DNA from: Nonomuraea sp. MG754425
GTDB taxonomy: Bacteria > Actinomycetota > Actinomycetes > Streptosporangiales > Streptosporangiaceae
Length of the DNA stretch: 64,000 bases
Direction of reading: 5' to 3'
Assembly (NCBI RefSeq): GCF_021699195.1
Contig: NZ_SSXE01000017.1
Span: forward strand, 62,001-126,000
Shown: positions 8,827 to 17,817 of the stretch, piece after piece
Numbering within the stretch: position 1 is the stretch's first letter
Layout: each line of letters begins with the position of its first letter
Notes under the pieces: model-generated
What the model saw: only the letters and a program-made list of their open reading frames with translations
What the model was told of the DNA's origin: nothing
The model's database searches: none
Program-made: the position numbers and the translations under genes

Positions 8827-10077
8827 ATGCGGTTTGTGCTGGTGACCTATGGATCGCGCGGGGACGTCGAGCCGATGACGGGCCTGGCCGTGCGGCTGCG
8901 CGCACTCGGCGCCGAAGTACGCGTGTGCGCGCCGCCGGACTTCGCCGACCTGCTGGACGAGGTCGGCGTGCCGCTGACGCCCCTCGCCTGGCCGATCCGC
9001 GCGCTGGCGACGGGGGCCGTCCCCGGCAAGGAGAAGGCGGGCCTGTCCGGCATCGCCGCCGAGCTGACCGCCATGGCCTACGAGGCGGTCGCCGGGGTGG
9101 CCGCGGGCTGCGCCGCGGTGGTGGCCACCGGCTCGTTCCCGGCCCTGGCCGGTACGCGGACGGCCGCCGAGAAGCTGGGCGTGCCGTACGTGTTCACGTC
9201 CCTCTCCCCGTGTTACCTGCCGTCGTCGCAGCACCCGCCGCTCCGCTGGCCGGGCCAGGTGATCCCCCCGGAGGTGACCGGCAACCGGGAGCTGTGGGAC
9301 CGGCACTCCGCGCACCTGGAAACCCTGTTCGGCGACACGGTCAACGTCCACCGGGCCTCGGTCGGCCTGCCGCCGGTGCGCGGCGTCCGCGACCACGTCT
9401 TCACCGGCCACCCGCTCCTGGCGGCCGACCCGGTCGTGGGCCCGTGGCAGCCGACGCCGGAGCTCGACGTGACGCAGACCGGCGCGTGGATCCGGCCGGA
9501 CGGACGCCCGCTCCCGGCCGGGCTGGAGGCGTTCCTGGCCGCCGGCGCGCAGCCCGTCTACGTGGGCTTCGGCAGCATGCCGATGCGGGGCGCGAGCGCG
9601 CGGGAGATCTCGCGGGCCGTCGTCGAAGCGGTCCGGGCGCAGGGCCGCCGGGTCCTGCTCGGGACGGGCTGGGCCGACCTGGCCCTGATCGACGACCGGG
9701 ACGACTGCTTCGCCGTCGGCGAGGTCAACCAGCAGGCGCTGTTCCCCCGGGTGGCCGCGGTCGTGCACCACGGCGGCGCGGGCACCACGACGACGGCGGC
9801 CCGTGCCGGGGCGCCGCAGGTGATCGTGCCGCAGGTCGCGGACCAGCCGTACTGGGCGGGCCGGGTGAGCGGGCTGGGCATCGGCGCCGTCCACGACGGT
9901 CCGACGCCGACCGCCGAGTCCCTGTCGGCCGCGCTCAAGGTCGCCCTGGCCCCCGAGACCGGCGCCCGCGCGGCCGCCGTGGCCGGGACGGTCCGCACCG
10001 ACGGGGCGGAGCGGGCCGCGACGCTCCTGCTCGACATGGCCGGCGGGAGCGGGTCCACCCGCGTCGGGCAGCAGTAG
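8827..10077 (+). CDS. Glycosyltransferase of the macrolide/glycopeptide (GT1) type
   Basis: A 416-residue GT-B fold enzyme. The N-terminus reads MRFVLVTYGSRGDVEP, the acceptor domain covers residues 1-210, and the nucleotide-sugar domain has HHGGAGTTT near residue 318 followed by VIVPQVADQPYWA. This is the signature of UDP/TDP-sugar transferases acting on natural products, sterols or lipids (for example the vancomycin-type Gtf enzymes). Nothing adjacent makes an aglycone or a deoxysugar, so the acceptor is unknown. It may inactivate antibiotics by glycosylation, as macrolide glycosyltransferases do. Confidence 0.9.
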   Translation: MRFVLVTYGSRGDVEPMTGLAVRLRALGAEVRVCAPPDFADLLDEVGVPLTPLAWPIRALATGAVPGKEKAGLSGIAAELTAMAYEAVAGVAAGCAAVVATGSFPALAGTRTAAEKLGVPYVFTSLSPCYLPSSQHPPLRWPGQVIPPEVTGNRELWDRHSAHLETLFGDTVNVHRASVGLPPVRGVRDHVFTGHPLLAADPVVGPWQPTPELDVTQTGAWIRPDGRPLPAGLEAFLAAGAQPVYVGFGSMPMRGASAREISRAVVEAVRAQGRRVLLGTGWADLALIDDRDDCFAVGEVNQQALFPRVAAVVHHGGAGTTTTAARAGAPQVIVPQVADQPYWAGRVSGLGIGAVHDGPTPTAESLSAALKVALAPETGARAAAVAGTVRTDGAERAATLLLDMAGGSGSTRVGQQ

Positions 10078-10095
10078 ACCCTGCCGTGGCGGGCG

Positions 10096-10728
10096 CTACT
10101 TCACCCCCCAGACGATGACGTCCAGTTCGACCCACCAGTCGTCCTCGTCGGTCGAGTCATGGACCTTCGCCACGCGGAGCGAGGCGACGTTCCCGCTGCT
10201 CGTCGTGAGGCACAGTTGCGAGCCGACGCCGAAGCCCTTCGTCCGGCCGGCGCCTGCCAGCCTGACGTCGCTCACCACCTGCCAGGCATCGGCGCAGGCG
10301 GCAGGAGTGCGCGGTTCGTCGTCCGCTCTCGCCAGCCGAGCGTCGTTCAAGGGGTTGAGCGCCACATAGAACACGCCGTTCTCCAGCGCGAGGTCGGGGG
10401 TGTTGTCGTCGGCCCCCACGCTGATCGTGTCGATGTCGAAGCCGTCCTGGGCGAATGTCAGCCGCGCGGTCCCCGTCCTGGTGGCGTCGGGCGCGGGCGA
10501 CGGGGGCGGCGTGTCCGCCGGGCTCGTGGCCGACGACGGCGCGGGCTCGGCCGGCGCGGACGACGGTATCGACTGACTTGGAGCCGCGGGAGTGGTGGGA
10601 GTGGCGGGGGCGCTGCCCTGCCAGATCGCGACTATCGCGGCAAGCGCTCCCACCAGCCCGGCCACCGCGCCGACGATCTGCCACTGATCGCCGTTCAGCC
10701 CGAAATACGACTTGCCCTTGTCCGCCAA
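10096..10728 (-). CDS. Single-pass membrane protein with Pro/Ala/Ser linker, unknown function
   Basis: A 210-residue protein not recognised as any named family. A cytoplasmic stretch of about 18 residues precedes one membrane helix (residues 19-40, GAVAGLVGALAAIVAIW). A roughly 55-residue linker rich in Pro, Ala, Ser and Thr then leads to a C-terminal domain of about 120 residues with two Cys (around residues 144 and 173) that could form a disulfide. The layout fits an N-in/C-out anchored extracytoplasmic domain. It is divergent from the RNA methyltransferase gene and stands alone. Confidence 0.75.
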   Translation of the reverse strand: MADKGKSYFGLNGDQWQIVGAVAGLVGALAAIVAIWQGSAPATPTTPAAPSQSIPSSAPAEPAPSSATSPADTPPPSPAPDATRTGTARLTFAQDGFDIDTISVGADDNTPDLALENGVFYVALNPLNDARLARADDEPRTPAACADAWQVVSDVRLAGAGRTKGFGVGSQLCLTTSSGNVASLRVAKVHDSTDEDDWWVELDVIVWGVK

Positions 10729-10879
10729 CCGAACATCACCTCGGCGCGCGCCCAGAACCGGACTTTCTCACCATGGATGGTAGACGCCCGCATCCGTGAT
10801 GTCGGTCGGGTCGGCAGAACCGTGATGCGGCGGTGTCCGCTGGTCGTGACGGGATGAAAGTGATCCTATCCTGGAGGGC

Positions 10880-11734
10880 GTGGTTGATCGGGGGCATTCG
10901 GTGTCGGCGCAGGTGCGCATCACGCGGGCGAACGCGCGCTTCCAGCAGTGGCAGGCGCTCCTGGGCAACCGGACCAAGCGGCAGCGCGCCAAGGAGTTCC
11001 TGATCCAGGGGGTACGCCCGATCAGCCTGGCGATCGAGTTCGGCTGGCCGGTGCACGCGGTGCTCTACGACGCCGAGCGGACGCTGTCCGGCTGGGCCAC
11101 GGAGATGATCGAGGCGGCCGGCGGCGAGCGGGTGGCCATGGCCCCCGACCTGCTGCGCGAGCTGGGCGGCAAGGACGAGGACGTTCCCGAGCTGGTGGTG
11201 GTCGCCGAACTGCCGGACGACGAGCTGTCCCGGATCCAGGTGGGGCCGTCCTTCCTGGGCACGGTGTTCGACCGGCCGAACAACCCCGGCAACATCGGCA
11301 CGATGGCCCGTTCGCTGGACGCGTTCGGCGGCACCGGCCTGATCGTCACCGGGCACGCCACCGACCCCTACGACCCTCGCTCGGTGCGCGCCTCCACCGG
11401 GTCGCTGCTGGCGCTGCCGGTGGTGCGGTCCCCCTCCCACCGGGAGGTGCTCGCCTGGGTGGCGCAGGTGCGTGAACGGGGTCTGCCGCTCCAGGTGGTG
11501 GGCACCGACGAGAACGGCACCCGCGACGTCGCCGAACTGGACCTGACCGGCCCCACCCTGCTGGTGGTCGGCAACGAGACCAGCGGGCTGAGCGCGGGAT
11601 GGCGGCAGGCGTGCGACATCATGGCGCGCATCCCGATGGCCGGCTCGGCCAGTTCCCTGAACGCCGCCAGCGCGGCCACCGTGACCTTGTACGAGGCCGC
11701 CCGCCAGCGCCGCAGCGGGGCGAATACTTCCTGA
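10880..11734 (+). CDS. TrmH/SpoU family RNA 2'-O-methyltransferase
   Basis: A 284-residue SPOUT enzyme. The C-terminal half has the knotted SAM-binding motifs FDRPNNPGNIGTMARS, LLVVGNETSGL and the IPM-G-SLNAASA loop. The N-terminal ~100 residues form an RNA-binding domain. Related actinomycete proteins methylate rRNA ribose 2'-OH groups, and some, such as the TsnR/AviRb type, give antibiotic resistance. The target here cannot be assigned. The GTG at 10880 has a GGAGG only 2 bases upstream, so the GTG at 10901 is a possible alternative start. Confidence 0.88.
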   Translation: MVDRGHSVSAQVRITRANARFQQWQALLGNRTKRQRAKEFLIQGVRPISLAIEFGWPVHAVLYDAERTLSGWATEMIEAAGGERVAMAPDLLRELGGKDEDVPELVVVAELPDDELSRIQVGPSFLGTVFDRPNNPGNIGTMARSLDAFGGTGLIVTGHATDPYDPRSVRASTGSLLALPVVRSPSHREVLAWVAQVRERGLPLQVVGTDENGTRDVAELDLTGPTLLVVGNETSGLSAGWRQACDIMARIPMAGSASSLNAASAATVTLYEAARQRRSGANTS

Positions 11735-11741
11735 GCCGGCG

Positions 11742-12221
11742 TCACTCCGGGCAGTCGCGGAGGTCGGGGTGCCGCTCGGCGCCGACGACGGTGATCCTGT
11801 CAGGGCCTTCGGGCGTCGTGGCGGCGGCCGTGCAGACGATCTGCCCGACGGCCAGTGCGGACAGCGTGCCGGCGGGCGTGGACGGGGTCACCGACCGGTG
11901 GCCGCCCGACAGGAGGGTCACCGCGAACGGGCTGGCCTCGGGCGGGACGTCGGTGGTGAACCCGCTCGCCCGTTCCCGCGCGGTGGGCCCGGCCGCCAGC
12001 AGCCCGAGGGTGTTCGCCTGGAGCAGGATCCGGCCACCGCCAGGCCGCGTCACCGCGCTGAGCCGGCCGTCCCTGACCAGGTAGAGGGTGATCGTCGTGG
12101 TCGGTGCGACGGGTCCGCTCGGCGGGTCGCCGGCGGGGATGGCGTCGCTGGGCCGCACCCCGCAGCCCGTCACGGCGGCGAGCGAGACGAGGCCCGCGGC
12201 GAGCACGCGACGGATGTTCAT
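11742..12221 (-). CDS. GerMN-domain lipoprotein
   Basis: A 159-residue protein with a lipoprotein signal ([10 protein letters not shown], lipidated Cys near residue 20). The following domain resembles Ger[20 protein letters not shown], then [20 protein letters not shown]. This domain occurs in LpqB and in lipoproteins paired with actinomycete two-component systems. It overlaps the histidine kinase gene by 4 bases, so it is the third cistron of a response regulator-kinase-lipoprotein operon. By analogy it could modulate the kinase at the membrane; that is inference. It is convergent with the methyltransferase gene, 7 bp away. Confidence 0.82.
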   Translation of the reverse strand: MNIRRVLAAGLVSLAAVTGCGVRPSDAIPAGDPPSGPVAPTTTITLYLVRDGRLSAVTRPGGGRILLQANTLGLLAAGPTARERASGFTTDVPPEASPFAVTLLSGGHRSVTPSTPAGTLSALAVGQIVCTAAATTPEGPDRITVVGAERHPDLRDCPE

Positions 12222-13690
12222 TCGGGGCCTCCGTCCGGGTCGGGCGCCCGGCGTGGCAGACGCAGCGTGAAGACGGCGCCGCCGTCCGGGGCGTTGGTGA
12301 CGGTGAGGTCGCCGTGGTGCAGGAGCGCGTTCTCCCGTGCGATGGCCAGGCCGAGGCCGCTGCCCTCGGATCTGGCCCTGGACGCGCTGGCCTTGTAGAA
12401 GCGGTCGAACACGTGCGGCAGCACCGCTTCGTCCAGGCCCGGTCCGTGGTCGCGGACCTCGAGGATGATCCGGTGCGGGTCGGCGTGCAGCCGCACCGAC
12501 ACCGGTGGTTCGCCGTGCCGCAGGGCGTTGCCGACCAGGTTCGCGAGGATGACGTCCACCCGGCGCGGGTCCAGCCGGGCCGTCACCCCGGGTGGCAGCT
12601 CGGTGCGCACCGCGTCCGGCCAGCCCCGGCTGCGCAGGGTCGCGCGGACCAGCTCGGCCATGTCGACGTCGTTCAGCGCGAGGGCCGCGACGCCGGAGTC
12701 GAACCGGCTGATCTCGATGAGGTCGTTCACCAGCCCGGTGAGGTTGAGCGTCTCCTGGCTGACCAGCCTGGCGGCCCGGCCGGCGGGTTCGGGCAGCCCG
12801 GCGGCCTCCTCGTCGAGGACGTCGGCGACCGCGGTGAGCGCGGCCAGCGGGGTGCGCAGCTCGTGGGACACGTCGGCCACGAACCGGCGGGCGTCGGCCT
12901 CCATCTCGCGTAGCTGCTTGACGTGCCGTTCCAGCTCCGCGGCGGTGTTGTTGAAGGTACGCGCCACGTCGGCCAGCTCGTCGGAGCCGCGGACCGCGAT
13001 CCTGGTCCGCAGCTCGCCCTCGCCCAGCAGGCGGGCCGCCCGGCCGAGTTCGCGCACCGGGCGCAGCACGCCGCGGGTGGCCACCGACGCGAGGACGACC
13101 GCGAAAGCCAGGGCCACCCCGCCGGTGAGCAGCGCGCGGGTGGCGAGCTGGTCGATGCCGCGCTGCTCGGCGAGCAGGCTGCGGGCGGCGTAGACCTCGA
13201 TGCCGGAAATCCGCGTCGTCCGGTCCTGCTCGACGATCACCAACGGCGCGCCGATGATCAGGAAGGGGGCGCCGTGCCAGATCACCCGCTGCCACCCGAC
13301 TTCGCCGCTGGCCACCACCCCGCGCAGCCCCGCTGGAATCACCTCGGGAGTCAGGGTCGGCGGGCCTTCGCGCGGTCGCCGGCCGCCCGGCGGCGGGCCG
13401 GTCAGCGAGTGCGCCTCGTGGTAGAGGGCGAGCGCGGAGCCGTTCCCGTCCGCCACCGTGCCGGCGATCTGCTGGAGCTCGTCCGGGCCCGGCGTCGCAC
13501 TCCGCAACGGGAAGAGCGCCTGCAGGCGGCTCGTCATCGTCTGCACCGCGGCGTCCTGGGCCCGTTGCAGGATCTCGGTGCGGGCCAAGACGTAGATCCC
13601 GCCGGTCACCGCCACCGTGGTGACCACGCTCAGCAGCGCGAACGCGAACAGCAGCCGGGCGCGCAGCCCCGGGCTCGGCCAAGGTGTCAC
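12218..13690 (-). CDS. Two-component sensor histidine kinase
   Basis: About 490 residues in the order: membrane helix 1 (about residues 9-30), an extracytoplasmic sensor of about 130 residues, helix 2 ([19 protein letters not shown]), HAMP, HisKA with the phospho-His in [16 protein letters not shown], then HATPase with N-box [10 protein letters not shown] and G-box [20 protein letters not shown]. The GTG at 13690 starts 7 bp after the response regulator stop; an ATG at 13729 in the same frame would overlap that gene. It is the second cistron of the operon and would phosphorylate the upstream regulator. Confidence 0.92.
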   Translation of the reverse strand: MTPWPSPGLRARLLFAFALLSVVTTVAVTGGIYVLARTEILQRAQDAAVQTMTSRLQALFPLRSATPGPDELQQIAGTVADGNGSALALYHEAHSLTGPPPGGRRPREGPPTLTPEVIPAGLRGVVASGEVGWQRVIWHGAPFLIIGAPLVIVEQDRTTRISGIEVYAARSLLAEQRGIDQLATRALLTGGVALAFAVVLASVATRGVLRPVRELGRAARLLGEGELRTRIAVRGSDELADVARTFNNTAAELERHVKQLREMEADARRFVADVSHELRTPLAALTAVADVLDEEAAGLPEPAGRAARLVSQETLNLTGLVNDLIEISRFDSGVAALALNDVDMAELVRATLRSRGWPDAVRTELPPGVTARLDPRRVDVILANLVGNALRHGEPPVSVRLHADPHRIILEVRDHGPGLDEAVLPHVFDRFYKASASRARSEGSGLGLAIARENALLHHGDLTVTNAPDGGAVFTLRLPRRAPDPDGGPE

Positions 13691-13697
13691 CGGCGGC

Positions 13698-14384
13698 TCA
13701 CACCGGCCCGAACCGGTACCCGAAGCCACGCACTGTCTGTACGTAGACGGGCGCCGCCGAGTCGTCCTCGATCTTGGCGCGCAGGCGTTGCACGCACGCG
13801 TCCACGAGACGCGAGTCGCCGAAGTACCCGTGCTCCCACACCGACTCCAGCAGTTGCTGGCGGCTGTGCACCCGGCCCGGTGTGCCGGACAGTTCGAGCA
13901 GCAGGCGCAGCTCGGTCGGGGCGAGGCTGACCGGCACGCCGCGGTGGGCGACCACCAGCCCGGCGCGATCGATGCTCAGGTCCCCGTGCCGTTCCAGCTC
14001 CGCCTGGTCGCGGCCGATCCGGCGCAGCACCGCGCGGATGCGCGCCTCCAGCACCCTGGGCTGCACCGGCTTGACCACGTAGTCGTCGGCGCCCGCCTCC
14101 AGCCCGGCCACCACGTCGATGTCGTCGCCGCGCGCGGTCAGCATGATGATCGGCACCTCGCCGGCGGCCCGGATGCGGCGGCAGACCTCGAAGCCGTCCA
14201 TGCCGGGCAACATCAGGTCGAGCACGACGACGTCGGGAGGGTCCGCGCGCAGCCGGTCCAGCCCCTGTTCGCCGGACTCCGCCGCGCGCACCCGGTGCCC
14301 GTGCCGGGTCAGGGCCAGTTCGAGTCCCTCCCGTACGGCCGGGTCGTCCTCGATCAGCAACACCCGTGCCACGCCGACTTTCAC
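13698..14384 (-). CDS. OmpR-family response regulator
   Basis: About 228 residues. The receiver domain has the acidic pocket (IEDDP), the phospho-acceptor Asp in VVLDLMLPGMDG and Lys in VVKPVQP. A winged-helix DNA-binding domain follows, with RLVDACVQRLRAKI as the recognition helix and the VRGFGYRF ending. The GTG at 14384 has a GGAG ribosome site 6 bases upstream; a GTG at 14399 is an alternative. First gene of the operon with the kinase and lipoprotein. It is divergent from the VanY-like peptidase, and the 12-bp inverted repeat between them is a candidate site for this regulator. Confidence 0.92.
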   Translation of the reverse strand: MKVGVARVLLIEDDPAVREGLELALTRHGHRVRAAESGEQGLDRLRADPPDVVVLDLMLPGMDGFEVCRRIRAAGEVPIIMLTARGDDIDVVAGLEAGADDYVVKPVQPRVLEARIRAVLRRIGRDQAELERHGDLSIDRAGLVVAHRGVPVSLAPTELRLLLELSGTPGRVHSRQQLLESVWEHGYFGDSRLVDACVQRLRAKIEDDSAAPVYVQTVRGFGYRFGPV

Positions 14385-14457
14385 CGCATGCTCCGTCACT
14401 CGTTCGCCGGTCAACCCCATCCACTGTCGGGCGGCCGTGTCCCTGCCGCGTCCGCGC

Positions 14458-14517
14458 CATGTCATGGTTGTGTCACGGTCGGGCCGCTGGTGGTGGCCGT
14501 CGAGAAACCATGACATG
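14458..14517. promoter_or_regulatory. Inverted repeat between response regulator and VanY-like gene
   Basis: CATGTCATGGTT (14458-14469) and AACCATGACATG (14506-14517) are perfect 12-bp inverted copies, 36 bp apart. Each arm is also close to palindromic (CCATG-T-CATGG in the left one). Such paired sites in a divergent promoter are likely operators for the response regulator or for another dimeric regulator. Confidence 0.55.
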
Positions 14518-14559
14518 CGGCGGACGACGCGCGCACATTCCTTGCCAATCGTATTCGGC

Positions 14560-15114
14560 ATGGACGAACCACGCACCCTTCCACCTCGGCTCCGGGATCG
14601 GCTGTATGCCGTGGTCACGCTGCTGCTGGCGGTGCTCCTGCTGCCCGCGGCGTTCGCCCGCCGGCCCGGCCGCGCCCGCGAACTGGCCTGCCGGTGGGCG
14701 TTACGGATGCGCTTCCCCGCCGAGGACCTCACCGGGCTGACCGGCGGCGCGCTGGCGGCGTTCACCGCGGCGCGCACCGAGGCGCTCTGGCGGCACGGCC
14801 AGCTCATCGGCCTCACCTCGGGGTATCGCGATCCCCTCGTCCAGCAGCGGATGTTCGACGAGGAGGTGCGCCGCTCCGGCTCCCCCGCCTCGGCGCGCAT
14901 GCTCGTGCTGCCGCCGGCGGAGTCCAACCACGTCAAGGGCATCGCGCTGGACGTACGTCCGCACGAAGGGGCGCGCTGGCTGGAGGAGCACGGCGCCCGC
15001 CACGACCTGTTCCGCCTCTACGACAACGAGTGGTGGCACTTCGAGTACCGCCCGGAGAGCGGCGGCACCCCGCCCCGGCGACGCCCCCATCCCGGCGTGG
15101 GCCCAGGTGCTTGA
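14560..15114 (+). CDS. VanY-type D,D-carboxypeptidase, membrane-anchored (peptidase M15)
   Basis: A 184-residue protein with a membrane helix (residues about 15-32) and a complete zinc site. S122-N-H124-V-K-G-I-A-L-D131 fits the SxHxxGxAxD motif exactly, and E157-W-W-H160 supplies the catalytic Glu and third ligand. A substrate-loop TSGYRDP is at 86-92. M15B enzymes remove the terminal D-Ala of peptidoglycan stem peptides, and homologues of about 200 residues give glycopeptide self-resistance in some actinomycetes. It is divergent from a two-component system, as in vanRS-vanY arrangements, and overlaps the downstream ATPase gene by 8 bases. Confidence 0.88.
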   Translation: MDEPRTLPPRLRDRLYAVVTLLLAVLLLPAAFARRPGRARELACRWALRMRFPAEDLTGLTGGALAAFTAARTEALWRHGQLIGLTSGYRDPLVQQRMFDEEVRRSGSPASARMLVLPPAESNHVKGIALDVRPHEGARWLEEHGARHDLFRLYDNEWWHFEYRPESGGTPPRRRPHPGVGPGA

Positions 15115-17026
15115 CGACCGGCCCGGCTCGCTGGGACGGCGACTGCGAGCGGCGCGCGAGACGGCGTTCGTGGGACGGGCGGAAGAACTCGCGATCTTCA
15201 CCGCCGCGTTGTACGGGGGCGGCTGCAGCGTGCTGTACGTGCACGGCCCCGGCGGCATCGGGAAGTCGGCCCTGCTCCGCCGGTTCGCGCACGAGGCCGC
15301 CGCGACGGGACGGCCGGTGTCGATGCTGGACGGGCGCGGGCCCGAACCGGCGCTCCACGACGCCGGTGCGGTGCTGCTGATCGACGACGTCGAGCACATC
15401 CAAGGCTGGGAGGGCCTGTCGCGCCTGCCCGTGGGGGTGCTGGCGGTGATCGCGGGACGGCACCCGCCGGACCTGCGCCGGCGGGCGGACCCGGGATGGG
15501 CGGGGGCGCTGCAGGTGCTGCCGCTGCGCGACCTGCGGGCCGCCGACGCGCGGGCCCTGCTGGACCGCGCCGGGGTGCCGGCCGAGTCGCGCGAGCCGCT
15601 GCTGGCCTTCGCCGGCGGCCACCCGCTGGCGCTGCTGCTCGGGGCGGCCACCGCGGCGAAGGCCGGACGGCGGTGGACGCCGCACCAGGACGTGGTGGCC
15701 ACACTGCTGGACGAGCTGGTGGGCGAGCCGCCCTCGGCGGCGCATCGGCGGGCTCTGGAGATCTGCGCGCATGCGTACACGACGACGGAGAGCCTGCTGC
15801 GGGCGACCCTGCCGGAGGACGCCGGGACGTTGTTCCGCTGGTTGCGGCGGTTGCCGTTCGTCGAGTCGAGCGGTCTCGGGCTGTTCCCGCAGCCCGTGGT
15901 GCGGAAGGCGCTGGAGGCGGACCTGCGCTGGCGGGATCCGGAGGGGTACGCGGCGATGCACGACCGCGTGCACGCGTACCTGGCGGACCGGGTGCGTACG
16001 GCGAGCGAGGCGGACGTGCCCGGCGCGGTCGCGGCCCTGCTTCACCTGCATCGCGGCGACGAGCCGCCGGCCGACGTCCCCGACGAGTTCGAGGAGGAGC
16101 CGCTGCGGCAGGAGGATCTCGGGACGCTGCTCCGGGTGGCGGCCGAGGACGCGGCCCGCGCCGCCTTCTGGGCGCGACGCCGGCCGGAGGCGTTCCGGGT
16201 GTATCGGCGGACCGAGACCGGCGAGCCCGTGGCCTGCTCCGCGTGGTTGCGGCTGGCGGAACTCGACGAGGACGAGCTGACGGCCGACCCCGTCGTGGCC
16301 AGGGCCTGGGCGCACGCGCGGGCCACCGCGCCGTTGCGCGCCGGTGAGCATCTGGCGGTCGGCCGGCACTGGGCGCTGCCCGCGTATCGCGGGGACTCGC
16401 CGGTGATGGGGATGATCGGGCGGCGGATGATCGGTGACTGCCTGCGGTCCGAGCGGCTGGCCTGGTCGTCCATCGAGGTACGGCAGCCGGACCGGGCGTG
16501 GGCCGGGCGTTTGCGGCGGTTCGGGATGCGCGACATCGCCGAGCCGCCACGACCCGGGGAGTACGGCCTGTTCGCGCACGACTGGCGCGCGGTGCCGGCG
16601 CGGACGTGGCTGGAGCGGCTGAACCGGCCGCCCGCCACGGGCCCGGCTGCCGCGACGGCGAACCTGGCCGTGCTCTCCCAGGCGGAGTTCACCGAGGCGG
16701 TACGCAAGGCGCTGCGCCAGTTGCCGCGCCCGGACGCGCTGGCCGCCTCCCCGCTGGCGCGCACCAGGCTGGTCGCCGGGCGGCACAATCCGGCCACGGC
16801 ACTCGGTGACCTGCTCCGCCGGGCGATCGACGACCTGGGCGAGGACCCGCGCGCGGCCAAGCCGCACCGGGCGCTGTCCGTCACGTTCCTGCGCGGCGCG
16901 CCCACCCAGGAACTGGCCGCGGAACGACTCGGCCTCCCGTTCACCACCTACCGCCGCCACCTGACGGCCGGCATCGAACGGGTCTGCGCCGACCTGTGGC
17001 ACCAGGAGCTGTACGGCGCCGGATGA
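15107..17026 (+). CDS. AAA ATPase with GNAT-like middle region and C-terminal HTH-like domain
   Basis: A 639-residue protein. An AAA/NACHT-type ATPase is at the N-terminus (Walker A HGPGGIGKSALLR near residue 46, Walker B AVLLIDDVEH near residue 88). A middle segment of about 130 residues (around 370-500) has features of a GNAT acetyltransferase fold, namely the VYRRTETGEPVACSAWLRL strand pair and the APLRAGEHLAVGRHWALPAYRG segment. The C-terminal ~90 residues resemble a sigma region 4/LuxR-like HTH (APTQELAAERLGLPFTTYRRHL). The GTG start overlaps the VanY-like stop by 8 bases, so translation is coupled. Role unknown; a signal-gated regulator is the most likely reading. Confidence 0.75.
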   Translation: MLDDRPGSLGRRLRAARETAFVGRAEELAIFTAALYGGGCSVLYVHGPGGIGKSALLRRFAHEAAATGRPVSMLDGRGPEPALHDAGAVLLIDDVEHIQGWEGLSRLPVGVLAVIAGRHPPDLRRRADPGWAGALQVLPLRDLRAADARALLDRAGVPAESREPLLAFAGGHPLALLLGAATAAKAGRRWTPHQDVVATLLDELVGEPPSAAHRRALEICAHAYTTTESLLRATLPEDAGTLFRWLRRLPFVESSGLGLFPQPVVRKALEADLRWRDPEGYAAMHDRVHAYLADRVRTASEADVPGAVAALLHLHRGDEPPADVPDEFEEEPLRQEDLGTLLRVAAEDAARAAFWARRRPEAFRVYRRTETGEPVACSAWLRLAELDEDELTADPVVARAWAHARATAPLRAGEHLAVGRHWALPAYRGDSPVMGMIGRRMIGDCLRSERLAWSSIEVRQPDRAWAGRLRRFGMRDIAEPPRPGEYGLFAHDWRAVPARTWLERLNRPPATGPAAATANLAVLSQAEFTEAVRKALRQLPRPDALAASPLARTRLVAGRHNPATALGDLLRRAIDDLGEDPRAAKPHRALSVTFLRGAPTQELAAERLGLPFTTYRRHLTAGIERVCADLWHQELYGAG

Positions 17027-17038
17027 GCACGCCCCGGG

Positions 17039-17731
17039 TCAGCCGGAGAGCGCGAACCCGGCCGCCGCCTCCGCGTGCAGCCGGGCGCTCGCCAGCACCG
17101 GGACGGCGCTGTCCTTCTCGCTGACCAGCAGCTCGATCTCCGTGCAGCCGAGGATCACGCCTTCCGCGCCGTCGGCCGCGAGATCGTCGATGATCCGGGC
17201 GTACGCGTCCCTGGACGACTCCCGGAGCACCCCGCGCACCAGCTCGTCGAAGATCACGCGATGGACCAGCTCACGCTGCGCACGCCGGGGCACGATCACG
17301 TCGAAGCCGTGGGCGGCCAGCCGCTCGCGGTAGAAGGGCTGCTCCATGGTGAAGCGCGTGCCCAGCAGGCCCACCTTGCGCATGCCCCGGGCGCGGACCT
17401 CGGCGCCCACGGCGTCGGCGATGTGCAGCACGGGCACGCTCACGGCCCGCTCCACGTCGTCGCTGACCCGGCTGAAGGTGTTGCTGCAGACCAGCAGGAG
17501 GCCGGCGCCGAGCTGCTCCAGTTTCCGGCCCGCGCCGGTCAGCAGCGTGCTCACCTCGTCCCAGCGGTCGGCGAAGATGAGGTCCTCGACGGTCGTGTAG
17601 TCGACCGACCAGATGAGGCTGTCGGCGGAATGGCTGCCGCCGAGTCGCTCGCGTACCCGCTGGTTGACGATCTGGTAGTAGATCACCGTCGATTCCCAGC
17701 TCAACCCGCCGATAAGACCGATGGTGCGCAT
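17039..17731 (-). CDS. Aspartate/glutamate racemase family protein
   Basis: A 230-residue cofactor-independent racemase fold. The two catalytic Cys are in LVCSNTFSR and VILGCTEIELL, and the N-terminus IGLIGGLSWESTVIYYQ is typical of the YgeA/aspartate-racemase subgroup. It interconverts L- and D-Asp or Glu, supplying D-amino acids. The ATG at 17731 has a GGAG ribosome site and is preferred over a GTG at 17746. It lies 86 bp downstream of MurF in the same orientation, so it may belong to the ddl-murF unit and feed peptidoglycan synthesis. Confidence 0.87.
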   Translation of the reverse strand: MRTIGLIGGLSWESTVIYYQIVNQRVRERLGGSHSADSLIWSVDYTTVEDLIFADRWDEVSTLLTGAGRKLEQLGAGLLLVCSNTFSRVSDDVERAVSVPVLHIADAVGAEVRARGMRKVGLLGTRFTMEQPFYRERLAAHGFDVIVPRRAQRELVHRVIFDELVRGVLRESSRDAYARIIDDLAADGAEGVILGCTEIELLVSEKDSAVPVLASARLHAEAAAGFALSG

Positions 17732-17817
17732 GGAACTCCGTTTCACCCGTTGGTGCCGGCAGGCTAGGCGCGGCGCCTGCTCATCCGGCAGGCCGAAAGT
17801 TGTCCAGCCGGCCGTGC

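Noticed and set aside
8236..9894. 552-codon minus-strand ORF across the glycosyltransferase
   Set aside because: Shadow of the glycosyltransferase gene, rich in Arg, Gly and Pro with no motifs.
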